Assembly: GCA_049324315.1 (NCBI GenBank)
Contig: JBMOKU010000070.1
Location: forward strand, 1-31,728
Source: JBMOKU01 sp049324315
GTDB lineage: Bacteria > Bacillota > Clostridia > Peptostreptococcales > Thermotaleaceae
DNA length: 31,728 nucleotides
Direction of reading: 5' to 3'
Numbering within the stretch: position 1 is the first letter of the stretch; the number at the start of each line of letters is the position of its first letter. The notes under the pieces were generated by a model, which made no database searches, was not told the origin of the DNA, and saw only the letters and a list, made by a program, of their open reading frames with translations. Positions 24,146 to 31,728 of the stretch are shown here, piece after piece. A program made the position numbers and the translations under genes.

Positions 24146-24176
24146 AAGTCTTGGAGAATACTTTCCAAGACTTTCT
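24146..24176 (+). terminator. Terminator after the SIMPL gene
   Basis: AAGTCTTGGA (24146-24155) pairs perfectly with TCCAAGACTT (24164-24173), followed by a pyrimidine-rich run TCTACTTTTC. Confidence 0.8.
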
Positions 24177-24321
24177 ACTTTTCTGAGGAAAGATCATTAT
24201 GAAGTAGATAAATTCTCCAAAGAGACTTAAAGGCAATTATTTTTTATATTAATAGACTATTCTCTTCAGCACAGAGGTAAGGACTATTGGGAAAGGTGAC
24301 AAATTTCTTTAAAAAACCCAA

Positions 24322-24337
24322 TATTTCCCGGGAAATA
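24322..24337. promoter_or_regulatory. 16-bp perfect palindrome
   Basis: TATTTCCCGGGAAATA reads the same on both strands. It lies 42 bp before the truncated sdpI-like copy. It could be an operator carried over from a deleted gene or a simple hairpin; no second copy is seen in the window. The surrounding gap 24180-24378 has no gene I can support. Confidence 0.35.
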
Positions 24338-24378
24338 GAGAAATTATTTCAAGAAATTACCGTTGAACAAAACAAAAA

Positions 24379-24579
24379 CTTTGGGTATTATGCTGCTGGC
24401 TAAATATTTACCGAAGATAGATCCTAAGAAAGCTTCTTATGAGAAGCATTGTAAAGCCTATACGATTTCCATAGAAGTTATTGCATTATTTATGGTTCTC
24501 ATGCATTGGATAACGGTGGCAGCAGTCATGGGCCATAATATAAATGTAGGCATCGTTGTAAGAGTCGGTATCGTGCTAT
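24379..24579 (+). pseudogene. Truncated internal copy of the sdpI-like gene
   Basis: 201 bases align without gaps to 29943-30143, inside the intact sdpI-like gene, and differ at only a small number of positions (roughly one in fourteen by eye). The encoded stretch includes LLAKYLPKIDPKKASYEK and ISIEVIALFMVLMHW. There is no start codon in context and no 5' or 3' end of the gene, and the copy stops exactly where an IS1182 fragment begins. It is a non-functional duplicate. Confidence 0.9.
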
Positions 24580-24760
24580 CATGAAGATTTGCAGGAGTAG
24601 CGATTATACCAAGTATGAAGCCATTTCGGTCAAAGGCTGTATGAAATGAATATGCAAAGCACTTCTCTTTTTCATTCTTGCGCAATATTCCGCTATCAGG
24701 GTCGATTCTGCTAACTTTCCCTTCCTTCAATTCTACTTTTTTTATCCATATAGTCTGAGT
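24575..24760 (-). mobile_element. IS1182-family transposase fragment
   Basis: The minus strand encodes an internal piece of a DDE transposase: SRIDPDSGILRKNEKEK, then CFAYSFHTAFDRNGF, IATPANLHDS. The (S/T)DPDSG...F.Y..H...D......ATPANLHDS pattern is that of IS1182-like transposases around the second half of the catalytic core. It has neither the N- nor C-terminal parts, and its distal end is fused to the truncated sdpI-like copy. Confidence 0.75.
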
Positions 24761-24794
24761 TTTCCCTTAAATCTTTCAAGGGAAGACTTTTTTA
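24758..24794. terminator. Hairpin with T-tract beside the IS fragment
   Basis: TTCCCTT (24762-24768) pairs with AAGGGAA (24778-24784), followed by GACTTTTTT. A small terminator, probably left from a deleted gene. From here to 25060 the DNA is AT-rich and its only feature I support is the recombination-like site at 24923. Confidence 0.55.
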
Positions 24795-24922
24795 TGTTTT
24801 ATGAAATAGCTTGCGTAGAACTTCTGTGGATATCATAGTTGGGACAGGCGGCATCATCATTCGTTTTGTTCTATTCTTATAATAAAAAATACTGATTATT
24901 TCTAAAATTTTCCTATAACTAA

Positions 24923-24950
24923 ATGCAACAATTTATTTAAAATGTTACGT
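24923..24950 (+). repeat. Left dif-like site flanking the recombinase gene
   Basis: 28 bases with palindromic outer arms (ATGCAACA ... TGTTACGT) that divide as 11 + 6 + 11, the layout of tyrosine-recombinase core sites such as dif. It matches the reverse complement of the right site (25781-25808) at 26 of 28 positions, against 22 of 28 in direct orientation. The asymmetric centre is TATTTA here and its reverse complement TAAATA at the right site, so the two are in inverted orientation. Confidence 0.75.
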
Positions 24951-25060
24951 AAACACAATTCGACATAATATACTATTTTCCTGCAAGGATTGCATGAATT
25001 TGTAAAATTTATGAAGGCTAAACTTTACTATTTATTCGCTAAAAGTTACGTTAAGTTAAA

Positions 25061-25621
25061 TTAAAACTGGACAAGTGAATATAGCTCGTCTTTTTGATCT
25101 TGATTAACGCCTATATAGCGAAGTGTTATATTCTGGGAACTGTGATTGAAAGTATCCATTATTAGTCCAATGTTGTATTTGGAGATTTTATAAGTCCAAT
25201 ATCCCCATGTTTTACGAAGACTGTGGGTACCAAAGTTTTCAATTCCCACCAGAGTCGCAGCCTCTTTTAAAACTCGATAGGCTTGTATCCTTCCAATGTG
25301 ATCACCCTTTCTGCTGGAAAAAACATAGCTTGCAGGAGAAAGTTTTTCACTTTTCAAATAAGATTCAAGAACCTTTCGAAGTGCATTATTTATCTTGATT
25401 TTTTTTTCTTTTCCGGTTTTCTTTTCTTTTAGAACTAAGTAATCACGAAACTCTCCATTACCATTGAAAATATCACTAACTTTTATAGATAAGATATCGC
25501 TAATTCTTAAGCCAGTATTAAGTCCGAATTTGAAAAGTAGACCATATTTTGGATCTTTCCCATTCAAATATTGATACATTTGCTTAATTTTTGTTTTGTT
25601 TCTAATTGGCTCTACTGTCAT
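25061..25621 (-). CDS. Small tyrosine recombinase (integrase family)
   Basis: 186 residues, essentially a stand-alone catalytic domain without the N-terminal core- or arm-binding domains of phage integrases; size is like FimB/FimE invertases. The full active set is visible: Arg39 (NTGLRISDIL), the beta-hairpin lysine near 68-71, His133 and Arg136 (HSLRKTW), His160 (FNHSS) and nucleophile Tyr169 (LRYIGV). An AGGAGG lies just upstream of the ATG. It is the only gene between the two inverted 28-bp sites, so it probably acts on them. Extra arm-like heptamers lie inside both ends (GTTACGT at 25045, ATGTAAC at 25661). It could invert this segment or be the enzyme of a minimal mobile element. Confidence 0.9.
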   Translation of the reverse strand: MTVEPIRNKTKIKQMYQYLNGKDPKYGLLFKFGLNTGLRISDILSIKVSDIFNGNGEFRDYLVLKEKKTGKEKKIKINNALRKVLESYLKSEKLSPASYVFSSRKGDHIGRIQAYRVLKEAATLVGIENFGTHSLRKTWGYWTYKISKYNIGLIMDTFNHSSQNITLRYIGVNQDQKDELYSLVQF

Positions 25622-25780
25622 AATACTCCTCCTAGTCGTGTAAATATTTTACATTTAGTAATGTAACTATTTGCAAGAATACTATATAAAATATTGCATA
25701 ATTATTCAAAGGTTTTTTCTAGTATTTTTAATTAATATTCCACATAAGCTTTAAATTAAAACAATTTTTAAACCTAATAA

Positions 25781-25808
25781 ATGTAACATTTTAAATAAAT
25801 TGTTACAT
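25781..25808 (-). repeat. Right dif-like site flanking the recombinase gene
   Basis: 28 bases, ATGTAACA ... TGTTACAT with a perfect 8-bp palindrome at the ends and a 6-base centre TAAATA. Inverted copy of 24923-24950. It ends 87 bp before the start of the HD-GYP gene, so inversion would change what DNA lies immediately upstream of that gene. Confidence 0.75.
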
Positions 25809-25895
25809 CGCATAATAGAACAATTTTGGACTGGATATTATTGGAAGACAAACGTTTTGGAAATTTGTCCTAGACAATACGAGGGGGACAACTGT

Positions 25896-26939
25896 ATGAA
25901 AAGGCACAAGGATATTTTTGAGTGCAAATATGGCGATATATTGGCACTGGAGGTAATAAATAAAAATGGTGTAACAATTGTTGCAGCAAATACGGCAATA
26001 AACGGTTACATTAAAGAAAAGTTGATACATATAGGCGTACGGGATGTTTTTGTTTATGAATTTGAGAACGAAAAGAGAAACAGTGTTGATAACGATAAGT
26101 TTAATCAATTCAAAAAAAACTATGAAAATAACGTTGCAGCACTGAGAGAAACCATTCATGATTTGGCGACAGGAAAAAATTTGAATGACAGAAGGATACA
26201 AGACATATCGGATTCGTTGTATCAGGAAATGAAGGAAACCAAACACATGATAAAATGTCTAAACGATATAAAAAATACGGATCATTATACATATAGACAT
26301 AGTATCAATGTCGCCTTTTACGCCATGTTAATTGGAAAATGGCTTAAGCTTTCGAAATGTGAAATACAGGATCTCATTAAAGCGGCATTACTCCACGACA
26401 TTGGCAAAATAAAGGTTTGCAACGAAATACTAAATAAAAAAGGAAGGCTGCAGCCTGAAGAATTTGAAGAAATTAAAAAACATACGATCTATGGATATGA
26501 TATTTTACAGGGAATTGCAGGGCTTTCTGAAGACATAAAAAGAGCAGTTTTAATGCATCACGAAAGAGAAGATCATTCAGGCTATCCCATGGGGATTAAA
26601 GGTGATGAGATAGATAAATACTCAAAAATTGTGGCTGTTGCAGATGTATATGATGCCATGACTTCGGATCGTGTATATAAAAAGAGAGCAACGCCTTTTG
26701 AAGCTTTTAAGATGTTTGAGACAGAGGGGATGCATATTTTTGATGTCAAAATTATTCGCACATTTTTAACAAATCTGGCACCGTATTTTACGGGCTCAAA
26801 GGTACTGCTAAATACAGGAGCGTTGGGTGAGTTGGTATATATTCCACCACATAATATAACAAAGCCGATTATTCGTATTGGTTTTGAATATGTGGATACT
26901 TCAGAAAGGAAGGACTTAAGGATTGCAAGCATGTTATGA
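25896..26939 (+). CDS. HD-GYP domain protein, probable cyclic-di-GMP phosphodiesterase
   Basis: 347 residues from ATG 25896, with GAGGGGGA upstream; the open frame extends back through the recombination site but without a ribosome binding site. An N-terminal region of about 125 residues has no family I recognise. The HD-GYP domain (about 128-300) shows His135, His167-Asp168 in LLHDIGK, His196, the pair His221-His222 in HHERED, Gly-Tyr-Pro at 229-231 and Asp250. The usual Gly between Asp and Gly-Tyr-Pro is His (EDHSGYP). It should hydrolyse cyclic di-GMP or a related dinucleotide. A chemoreceptor gene follows after 44 bp, so both may act on motility. Confidence 0.9.
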   Translation: MKRHKDIFECKYGDILALEVINKNGVTIVAANTAINGYIKEKLIHIGVRDVFVYEFENEKRNSVDNDKFNQFKKNYENNVAALRETIHDLATGKNLNDRRIQDISDSLYQEMKETKHMIKCLNDIKNTDHYTYRHSINVAFYAMLIGKWLKLSKCEIQDLIKAALLHDIGKIKVCNEILNKKGRLQPEEFEEIKKHTIYGYDILQGIAGLSEDIKRAVLMHHEREDHSGYPMGIKGDEIDKYSKIVAVADVYDAMTSDRVYKKRATPFEAFKMFETEGMHIFDVKIIRTFLTNLAPYFTGSKVLLNTGALGELVYIPPHNITKPIIRIGFEYVDTSERKDLRIASML

Positions 26940-26983
26940 TTATAATTCATATAAATAACGATGATAAAGGAGGTTTTTGAAGC

Positions 26984-29083
26984 GTGAAGTTCAAGAAATT
27001 ACAGACAAAAATACTTGTAAGCATAGGATTGGCCATATTTATAGCCCTAGCATCTACAGTAACGCTCGTCACAAAAATGGCGCATGAGATGACAGTTAAC
27101 AGTGCCAATGTTTTGGCTGAGGAAATGGGTAAACACTATGGTGATTATGTTAAGTCTGAGATACAAGTAGCCATGGATGCAACACGAACCATGGCACAAG
27201 CTATTCAAGGTATGAAGAAGCATGAAAACGTAAATCGAGAAATACTGAATAGTATGTTAGAAAAGATTCTTAAGGAGAATCAAGAGTTTCTAGGTGTATG
27301 GACCTGCTGGGAAACCAATGCCTTTGATGGAAAAGATGAGGAATATGCTAATCAAGAAGGACACGATGCTACTGGAAGGTTTGTGCCTTACTGGTATCGA
27401 GATGGAAATAATATTGAGCTGACGCCTCTTGTTGATTATGAAACAGAAGGAGCAGGAGATTATTATCTGATCGCTAAAAACACAAAGAGTGAAGTAATCC
27501 TAGACCCTTACTTTTATGAGGTCGGGGGTAATCAGGTACTGCTTACAAGCTTGGTTGTTCCTATTATCAATGATAATCAGTTTTTAGGAGTAGTGGGGGT
27601 GGACATAGCTTTAAGCGCTTTACAGGAAATGATCATGGATATAAAACCCTACGAAACGGGGCATGCATCTCTTATATCTAATAATGGCACCTATGTGGCT
27701 CATCCGAATAGTGAGAAACTTGGCCAAAACGTAGAAGATACTGGCGTTATGAAAAAAGCATTAGAGGCTATCAAAAATGGGCAAACCTACACAGCTGACG
27801 ATTATTCTCAAACTTTACAGGATAACGTATATAGAGTGTTTGTACCTATTACCATAGGAAAAACAAAAACACCATGGAGTATTTCCATTGTTATTCCTGA
27901 AGAAAAAATAGTAGAAGAAGCAAATAAAATTCGAAATTTTTCAGGGGTAATAAGTGTTATTTCTTTAATACTGATCCTTGCAATAATTTTCACTATTGCA
28001 GGCGGGATTGTCAAACCGTTGAAAAAAACAATTGGTGTTCTCAAGGATATAGCCGAAGGGGAAGGCGATCTTACGCAAAGATTGGAGGTTGCCACTAGTG
28101 ATGAAATAGGGGAATTTGCAAAATGGTTTAATGTTTTTGTAGAAAAAATCAGAGATATGGTAGCAATAATCGTTATGAATACCCATACCTTAGCAGAGGC
28201 TTCAGAGAATATTGCACAGGCAATGGAAGAGGCAAATCAAGGGATAGAGGAGATGGCTGCAACGGTAGAAAGTGTGGGTGATAGTGTTCAGAACAATGCC
28301 AGCGTGGTGGAAGAAACGAGTGCCAGTATAGAAGAAATGGCCAGCCGTGCAGATACGATTTTTAAAGAGTCTCAAAAGGCATCAGAATATGGGAAAAATG
28401 TTTTAGATGTGGCTAACTATGGCACTAAAGCAGTAGATGAAGTTGTAGAAGCAATAGCGAAGTTAAAAGAATCGTCAAGCAATGTGGTGGGAGTGCTTGA
28501 AGAATTAAAACAGTCCTCTGAGGAAATTAGTCAAATCGTTGCTATCATGACAGGTATTTCTGAACAGACAAATCTATTGGCATTAAATGCAGCTATTGAA
28601 GCGGCCAGGGCGGGGGATGCTGGTAGAGGATTTGCAGTGGTAGCAGAGGAAGTGAGAAAACTGGCTGAAGAGAGTAAAAACTCAGCAGATAAGATCACTC
28701 AAATCGTATCAGAAATTCAACATAAAACAGCAAAAACAGATGGCATTATTAAAGAAGAACAAAAGATTGTGAATATAAGTGTTGAAAAAGTAAATTTTAC
28801 GAATGTTCAGTTCCAAAAAATACTTGAGGCAATAGAAGATATCTTCCAGAAAATAGAAGGTATGACCCAATCCGCTGAGCAGCAATCTAGGATTGCACAA
28901 GACATGGCCGGTGCAATGGACAGTCTTTCTCAGGAAACGCAGAACAATGCCAGTGCTTCTCAGCAAATTGGTGCAAGTATGGAAGAACAAGTCTGTACCT
29001 TTGAAGAGATTGGTGCAAGCATTGAAGAAATACGTAATATTTCTTTGAATCTTAAAGAACAAACAAATAAATTTAAAGTATAA
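26984..29083 (+). CDS. Methyl-accepting chemotaxis protein with dCache sensor
   Basis: 699 residues from a GTG with AAAGGAGG about ten bases upstream. Layout: membrane segment 1 at about 10-28; extracellular double-Cache domain at about 35-300, with YWYRDGN, the ending DYETEGAGDYY and VVPIINDNQFLGVVGVDI typical of dCache_1; membrane segment 2 at about 314-336; HAMP at about 337-390; signalling domain with hairpin tip EQTNLLALNAAIEAARAGDA near 526. dCache receptors bind amino acids, organic acids or other small ligands; I cannot assign the ligand. It is probably in one operon with the HD-GYP gene. Confidence 0.94.
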   Translation: MKFKKLQTKILVSIGLAIFIALASTVTLVTKMAHEMTVNSANVLAEEMGKHYGDYVKSEIQVAMDATRTMAQAIQGMKKHENVNREILNSMLEKILKENQEFLGVWTCWETNAFDGKDEEYANQEGHDATGRFVPYWYRDGNNIELTPLVDYETEGAGDYYLIAKNTKSEVILDPYFYEVGGNQVLLTSLVVPIINDNQFLGVVGVDIALSALQEMIMDIKPYETGHASLISNNGTYVAHPNSEKLGQNVEDTGVMKKALEAIKNGQTYTADDYSQTLQDNVYRVFVPITIGKTKTPWSISIVIPEEKIVEEANKIRNFSGVISVISLILILAIIFTIAGGIVKPLKKTIGVLKDIAEGEGDLTQRLEVATSDEIGEFAKWFNVFVEKIRDMVAIIVMNTHTLAEASENIAQAMEEANQGIEEMAATVESVGDSVQNNASVVEETSASIEEMASRADTIFKESQKASEYGKNVLDVANYGTKAVDEVVEAIAKLKESSSNVVGVLEELKQSSEEISQIVAIMTGISEQTNLLALNAAIEAARAGDAGRGFAVVAEEVRKLAEESKNSADKITQIVSEIQHKTAKTDGIIKEEQKIVNISVEKVNFTNVQFQKILEAIEDIFQKIEGMTQSAEQQSRIAQDMAGAMDSLSQETQNNASASQQIGASMEEQVCTFEEIGASIEEIRNISLNLKEQTNKFKV

Positions 29084-29164
29084 ATGAAGCTTTGTAACTA
29101 AAGAGGCAATATATATTCTTATCTAGAGAAAAATAAAAGATTGTATGGCAAAAAATGCTTATTA

Positions 29165-29215
29165 AAAAACTCATGGTCCAAACGCTATGTATGTACCGTG
29201 AGTTTTCTTTATAAC
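29165..29215 (+). terminator. Terminator after the second chemoreceptor
   Basis: AAAACTCATGGT pairs with ACCGTGAGTTTT across a 17-base loop, followed by CTTT. It ends the HD-GYP/chemoreceptor operon. Confidence 0.78.
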
Positions 29216-29260
29216 ACATAGGAAATTATGCTTTTCAATTTCCTAAACATGGGGGATTTT

Positions 29261-29395
29261 TAAAGGGGCTCTCCCCTTTATATCCAATATTTGGAGGGTC
29301 ACAGCTGAGCGTTCCAGGGAACTAATAGTTCCCTGGGAAAGAACAAAAGTATTTCCTTTGTTTTTCAAGAATGAAATGCTTTTGTTCTTTTGAAA
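29261..29395. other. Cluster of hairpins between the chemoreceptor and sdpR-like genes
   Basis: Three inverted repeats follow each other: AAAGGGG/CCCCTTT near 29261-29281, a perfect CCAGGGAACT/AGTTCCCTGG at 29314-29336, and a long stem (29338-29394) whose outer arms are AAAGAACAAAAG and CTTTTGTTCTTT. The third could terminate in either direction. Together they are more structure than one terminator needs; a small RNA or repeat element is possible. No coding sequence is seen here. Confidence 0.5.
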
Positions 29396-29427
29396 TTTTA
29401 ATGGTAATAATTCCTAAATTTACGGGG

Positions 29428-29488
29428 TTGCAAAAGATGATAAATTGGCGTAAACTATATTTAGATAGTTAGATATTTATCTAAATAT
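29428..29488 (+). promoter_or_regulatory. Promoter and ArsR-type operator of the sdpR-sdpI-like pair
   Basis: TTGCAA (29428-29433), 17-base spacer, TAAACT (29451-29456). Starting at the next base is an inverted repeat ATATTTAGATA (29457-29467) / TATCTAAATAT (29478-29488) with a 10-base centre. Binding there would cover the transcription start, as expected of autoregulation by the ArsR-type product. Confidence 0.75.
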
Positions 29489-29514
29489 ATAAATAATAGA
29501 AAGGAGCCAGTCAG

Positions 29515-29790
29515 GTGAATGATATCTTCAAGGCATTGGCAGACCCAACACGAAGGAAAATATTGAAGATGCTTCGAGAACGTGATTTGACGGCAGGAGA
29601 AATTGCGGATGCCTTTCATATCAGCAAGCCGTCTATCAGTCATCATCTCAGCTTATTAAAACAAGCAAATTTGGTGATAAGCGAAAAACAAGGGCAAAAT
29701 ATTTACTATTCGTTAAACACCACGATTTTTCAGGATATTATGCAGTGGTTTTTTGAATTCCAAGAAAGGGGAAATAATGATGAAAATTAA
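29515..29790 (+). CDS. ArsR-family repressor (SdpR-like)
   Basis: 91 residues from a GTG, with AAAGGAG ten bases upstream. A single winged helix-turn-helix: LADPTRRKILKMLRE, then GEIADAFHISKPSISHHL and a wing with GQNIYYSLN. No ArsR metal-binding cysteines are present. The coding end overlaps the next gene by 14 bases, giving translational coupling to an SdpI-like membrane protein, the arrangement of Bacillus subtilis sdpR-sdpI. In that system SdpI both confers immunity to the SDP toxin and sequesters SdpR. No sdpABC-type toxin genes are in the window. Confidence 0.9.
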   Translation: MNDIFKALADPTRRKILKMLRERDLTAGEIADAFHISKPSISHHLSLLKQANLVISEKQGQNIYYSLNTTIFQDIMQWFFEFQERGNNDEN

Positions 29791-30415
29791 TAAATGGTTA
29801 ATGGTCGTGATGATACTATCTTTCATTGCAACAATAGTCGTTTATTCAAGCTTGCCGGACAGCATTCCTAGACATTGGAACGTGAAGGGTGAGGTGGATC
29901 GCTATGGGGGTAAAGGAGGGGTTTTTGTAACAGCCTTATTACCTTTGGGTATCATGCTGCTGGCTAAATATTTACCCAAAATAGATCCTAAGAAAGCTTC
30001 TTATGAGAAGCATGGTAAAGCCTATACGATTTCCATAGAAGTTATTGCATTATTTATGGTTCTCATGCACTGGATAACGGTGGCAGCAGCCATGGGCTAT
30101 AATATAAATGTAGGCGCCGTTGTAAGAGCTGGCATCGGGGTATTGTTTATTGTATTGGGCAACTATATGAGCCAGATCAGACCTAACTATTTTTTTGGGA
30201 TCAAGACACCATGGACACTGGCCAATGAGCAGGTGTGGAAGCAAACCCATAGAGTAGGAGGCTACGCTTTTGTTATATCCGGGTTGATTACGGTAGGAAC
30301 CATATTTATGAAAGAGGAATTGGCTTTTATTGTGATGTTGGTTTCTCTATTTGTCTTATTAGCATATACGTTTCTATATTCCTATCTTACGTACAGAAAA
30401 ATAGTCAAAAATTAA
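29777..30415 (+). CDS. SdpI-family membrane protein with DUF1648 start
   Basis: 212 residues from ATG 29777 (an adjacent ATG at 29780 is equally possible), preceded by AAAGGGG and overlapping the ArsR-type gene. The first 50 residues match DUF1648 (LPDSIPRHWNVKGEVDRYG), followed by SdpI-type helices including ...NYFFGIKTPWTLANEQVWKQ, a well-conserved stretch. About six membrane segments. Likely an immunity-type or signalling membrane protein controlling the ArsR-type repressor. A 201-base internal piece of this gene is duplicated at 24379-24579. Confidence 0.9.
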   Translation: MMKINKWLMVVMILSFIATIVVYSSLPDSIPRHWNVKGEVDRYGGKGGVFVTALLPLGIMLLAKYLPKIDPKKASYEKHGKAYTISIEVIALFMVLMHWITVAAAMGYNINVGAVVRAGIGVLFIVLGNYMSQIRPNYFFGIKTPWTLANEQVWKQTHRVGGYAFVISGLITVGTIFMKEELAFIVMLVSLFVLLAYTFLYSYLTYRKIVKN

Positions 30416-30444
30416 AAGAAGGTCAATTATTGGCCTTCTTTTTT
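30416..30444. terminator. Bidirectional terminator between sdpI-like and DMT genes
   Basis: AAAAGAAGG pairs with CCTTCTTTT across TCAATTATTGG, flanked by A-rich and T-rich runs. It overlaps the last codons of the minus-strand DMT gene. Confidence 0.85.
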
Positions 30445-31374
30445 TGGTCGAAATGACTGGGTGGTAGCAATCGTTTGAAGTAAGAATTCACTATTTTTCA
30501 TCACCAAAATTCCGCCAACCACCAAAAGCATACCGGATAGCTGGCTGATGGTTAATGTTTCTTGATAAAAGAAATATCCAAGTAATGCAGCTGTTGGAAT
30601 TTCTATATTACTGACTATAGAAGTCTTAACAGCGCCAATAAGCTGGAGGGCCTTATATAGAAGTGCCATAGGGGGTACTTGTGTTATATAAGCAAGGAGG
30701 GCTGCGATACCAATGTGGTATAAACCTATATTTCCCTTAAAAACAAAGGTTGGCGGCTCATAGAGCATAAATATCATTAAAGCAAAGGTTGAAGAATAAG
30801 TCACCAAAAGAAAACTGGGCAATTCGTTGATAATCTTCTTTTCTACATAGATATTTAATCCTGCATAGGCCAGTGCGCTTCCAAAACCATAAAGAATACC
30901 GATGAATGGCATGGACATATCCGCATGGAGCACATCTAAAATAAGGAAACATCCCATAAATACAAAGGCTAAAGACAAGGAAATCACCCAATTTGGCTTC
31001 TCTTTTTCAAATAGGAATGTATAGATAGCTATGAGAATAGGGTAGGTATACAGCAAAATAGTAGCAATGGATATATCCAAATATTCAAAGGCTTGATAGT
31101 AGCAAAAGGTGACAGAACTGCTGAATACACTGCCAAGAACAAATAATCGGAAAAGCTGTTGTTTAGAGATAATAATGCTTCTTTTGTATTTTACTGCAGC
31201 AATAATCCACATGGTGGGTACGGCAATTAAATTTTGAAGAATCAATAACTGAATAGCACTCAGACCTGTTCCATAGGCCATTTTGATAAACAAACCGGAG
31301 CAGCCATAAAATATGGCAGATAACATGGCATAAATATAACCAAACTGTGTATTGGAAAATAAAGACTGTTTCAT
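30427..31374 (-). CDS. DMT-superfamily (EamA) transporter
   Basis: 315 residues with about ten membrane helices in two EamA repeats, including IPTAALLGYFFYQETLT near the end of the second. AAGGAG precedes the ATG at 31374 on the minus strand. Cargo unknown. It is not closely similar to the DMT transporter at 20215 by eye. A 21-codon reading frame with a strong ribosome binding site ends 35 bases before it and may regulate its translation. Confidence 0.88.
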   Translation of the reverse strand: MKQSLFSNTQFGYIYAMLSAIFYGCSGLFIKMAYGTGLSAIQLLILQNLIAVPTMWIIAAVKYKRSIIISKQQLFRLFVLGSVFSSSVTFCYYQAFEYLDISIATILLYTYPILIAIYTFLFEKEKPNWVISLSLAFVFMGCFLILDVLHADMSMPFIGILYGFGSALAYAGLNIYVEKKIINELPSFLLVTYSSTFALMIFMLYEPPTFVFKGNIGLYHIGIAALLAYITQVPPMALLYKALQLIGAVKTSIVSNIEIPTAALLGYFFYQETLTISQLSGMLLVVGGILVMKNSEFLLQTIATTQSFRPKKEGQ

Positions 31375-31409
31375 AAATCATCTCTCCTTTTTATGTATAG
31401 GAATACGTA

Positions 31410-31475
31410 TTAAAAAAGAGAGTGTCTCCTACAATACACAGATACGTATGGAAACACACTAAACTGTGCAAACAT
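31410..31475 (-). CDS. Possible leader peptide upstream of the DMT transporter
   Basis: A 21-codon frame beginning ATG at 31475 directly after an AAGGAGG site (spacing about eight) and ending TAA at 31410-31412. The peptide (MFAQFSVFPYVSVYCRR, then HSLF) is rich in aromatic residues: four Phe and two Tyr, plus paired Arg. It could be a leader whose translation controls the transporter gene 35 bases further on. Chance occurrence with a good site cannot be excluded. Confidence 0.45.
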   Translation of the reverse strand: MFAQFSVFPYVSVYCRRHSLF

Positions 31476-31640
31476 GATAAAACCTCCTTGATGAAAAGCA
31501 TTAAAGGTATTCTACATGATTTTCGAAGACTTATCAACGGAAAAAAGCAAAGAGATGTGGCGAAGATGAATTATTTTTCCTAAAAAACAAAAAATGAGAT
31601 AGAGCACGTAATGATCTACCTTGCACCACCATAGATAACT

Positions 31641-31713
31641 TATTACCCAGCTATGATCTTTCGACCATAACCAAGCAGGTCATTACCCATGATGATGGTT
31701 CGTTCGACCATAC
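31641..31713. repeat. Two imperfect ~30-bp direct repeats at the right edge
   Basis: Units at about 31641-31669 and 31682-31713 share ATTACCCA, a TGAT step and the ending TTCGACCATA. The array may continue beyond the window. No gene is supported in 31476-31728; a short minus-strand frame entering from the edge is too short to judge. Confidence 0.4.
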
Positions 31714-31728
31714 AGAATACCTTAACAG

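Noticed and set aside
24923..25808. Chromosomal dif site with XerC/XerD
   Set aside because: The sites are paired and inverted around a 186-residue recombinase, and the sequence differs from the Bacillus-type dif as I remember it.
31643..31726. Minus-strand coding end entering from the right edge
   Set aside because: About 27 codons with no recognisable motif, overlapping direct repeats; not supportable.

Overview
The window looks like chromosome from a low-GC, anaerobic, motile Firmicute of the Clostridia type. The reasons are the AT-rich intergenic DNA, strong AGGAGG-type ribosome binding sites, TTGACA/TATAAT promoters, TTG and GTG starts, and a gene set of acyl-CoA chemistry, a TRAP transporter, chemoreceptors and an HD-GYP protein with no oxygenases. 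I cannot name the species.

Bases 1-20200 form a catabolic island centred on hydroaromatic acids (quinate/shikimate). A LacI-type regulator (348-1406, minus) faces an 800-base control region with one near-consensus promoter and three copies of a perfect palindrome. These precede an operon of CoA-transferase, MaoC hydratase, PanE-like NAD-type reductase, VOC protein and a divergent type II dehydroquinase (2204-6388). A convergent HMG-CoA-lyase-family gene follows (6450-7403), then a type I dehydroquinase (7689-8453) and an IS3 scar. Two further operons have nearly duplicated promoter/operator modules at 8663-8736 and 12288-12361: (i) HMG-CoA-lyase paralogue, CoA-acylating aldehyde dehydrogenase and an IolE/3-dehydroshikimate-dehydratase-like TIM barrel; (ii) a ThDP enzyme of the acetolactate synthase superfamily plus a DctQ-DctM-DctP TRAP transporter. 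A quinate/shikimate dehydrogenase-like AroE (18052-18921) and an IclR regulator (19389-20177) close the island.

Main hypothesis (inference, atom-balanced): a non-aromatising route for quinate and shikimate. AroE would oxidise the ring to 3-dehydroquinate, and the dehydroquinase would feed in shikimate by hydrating 3-dehydroshikimate. The TIM barrel would remove water to give a cyclic 1,2-dione, which the ThDP enzyme would cleave hydrolytically, as IolD and cyclohexane-1,2-dione hydrolase do. The acylating dehydrogenase would make a homocitryl-CoA-type thioester, and the HMG-CoA-lyase paralogue would split it into acetyl-CoA and 2-oxoglutarate. This would use all the enzymes of operon (i) and the ThDP enzyme, and needs neither oxygen nor an aromatic intermediate.

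Bases 20200-31728 are mixed: a DMT transporter, a chemoreceptor, a SIMPL protein, a scar in which a copy of part of an sdpI-like gene abuts an IS1182 fragment, and a small tyrosine recombinase between two 28-bp inverted dif-like sites. That segment lies directly upstream of an HD-GYP/chemoreceptor operon and may be invertible. An sdpR-sdpI-like pair and a second DMT transporter preceded by a possible 21-codon leader ORF follow.
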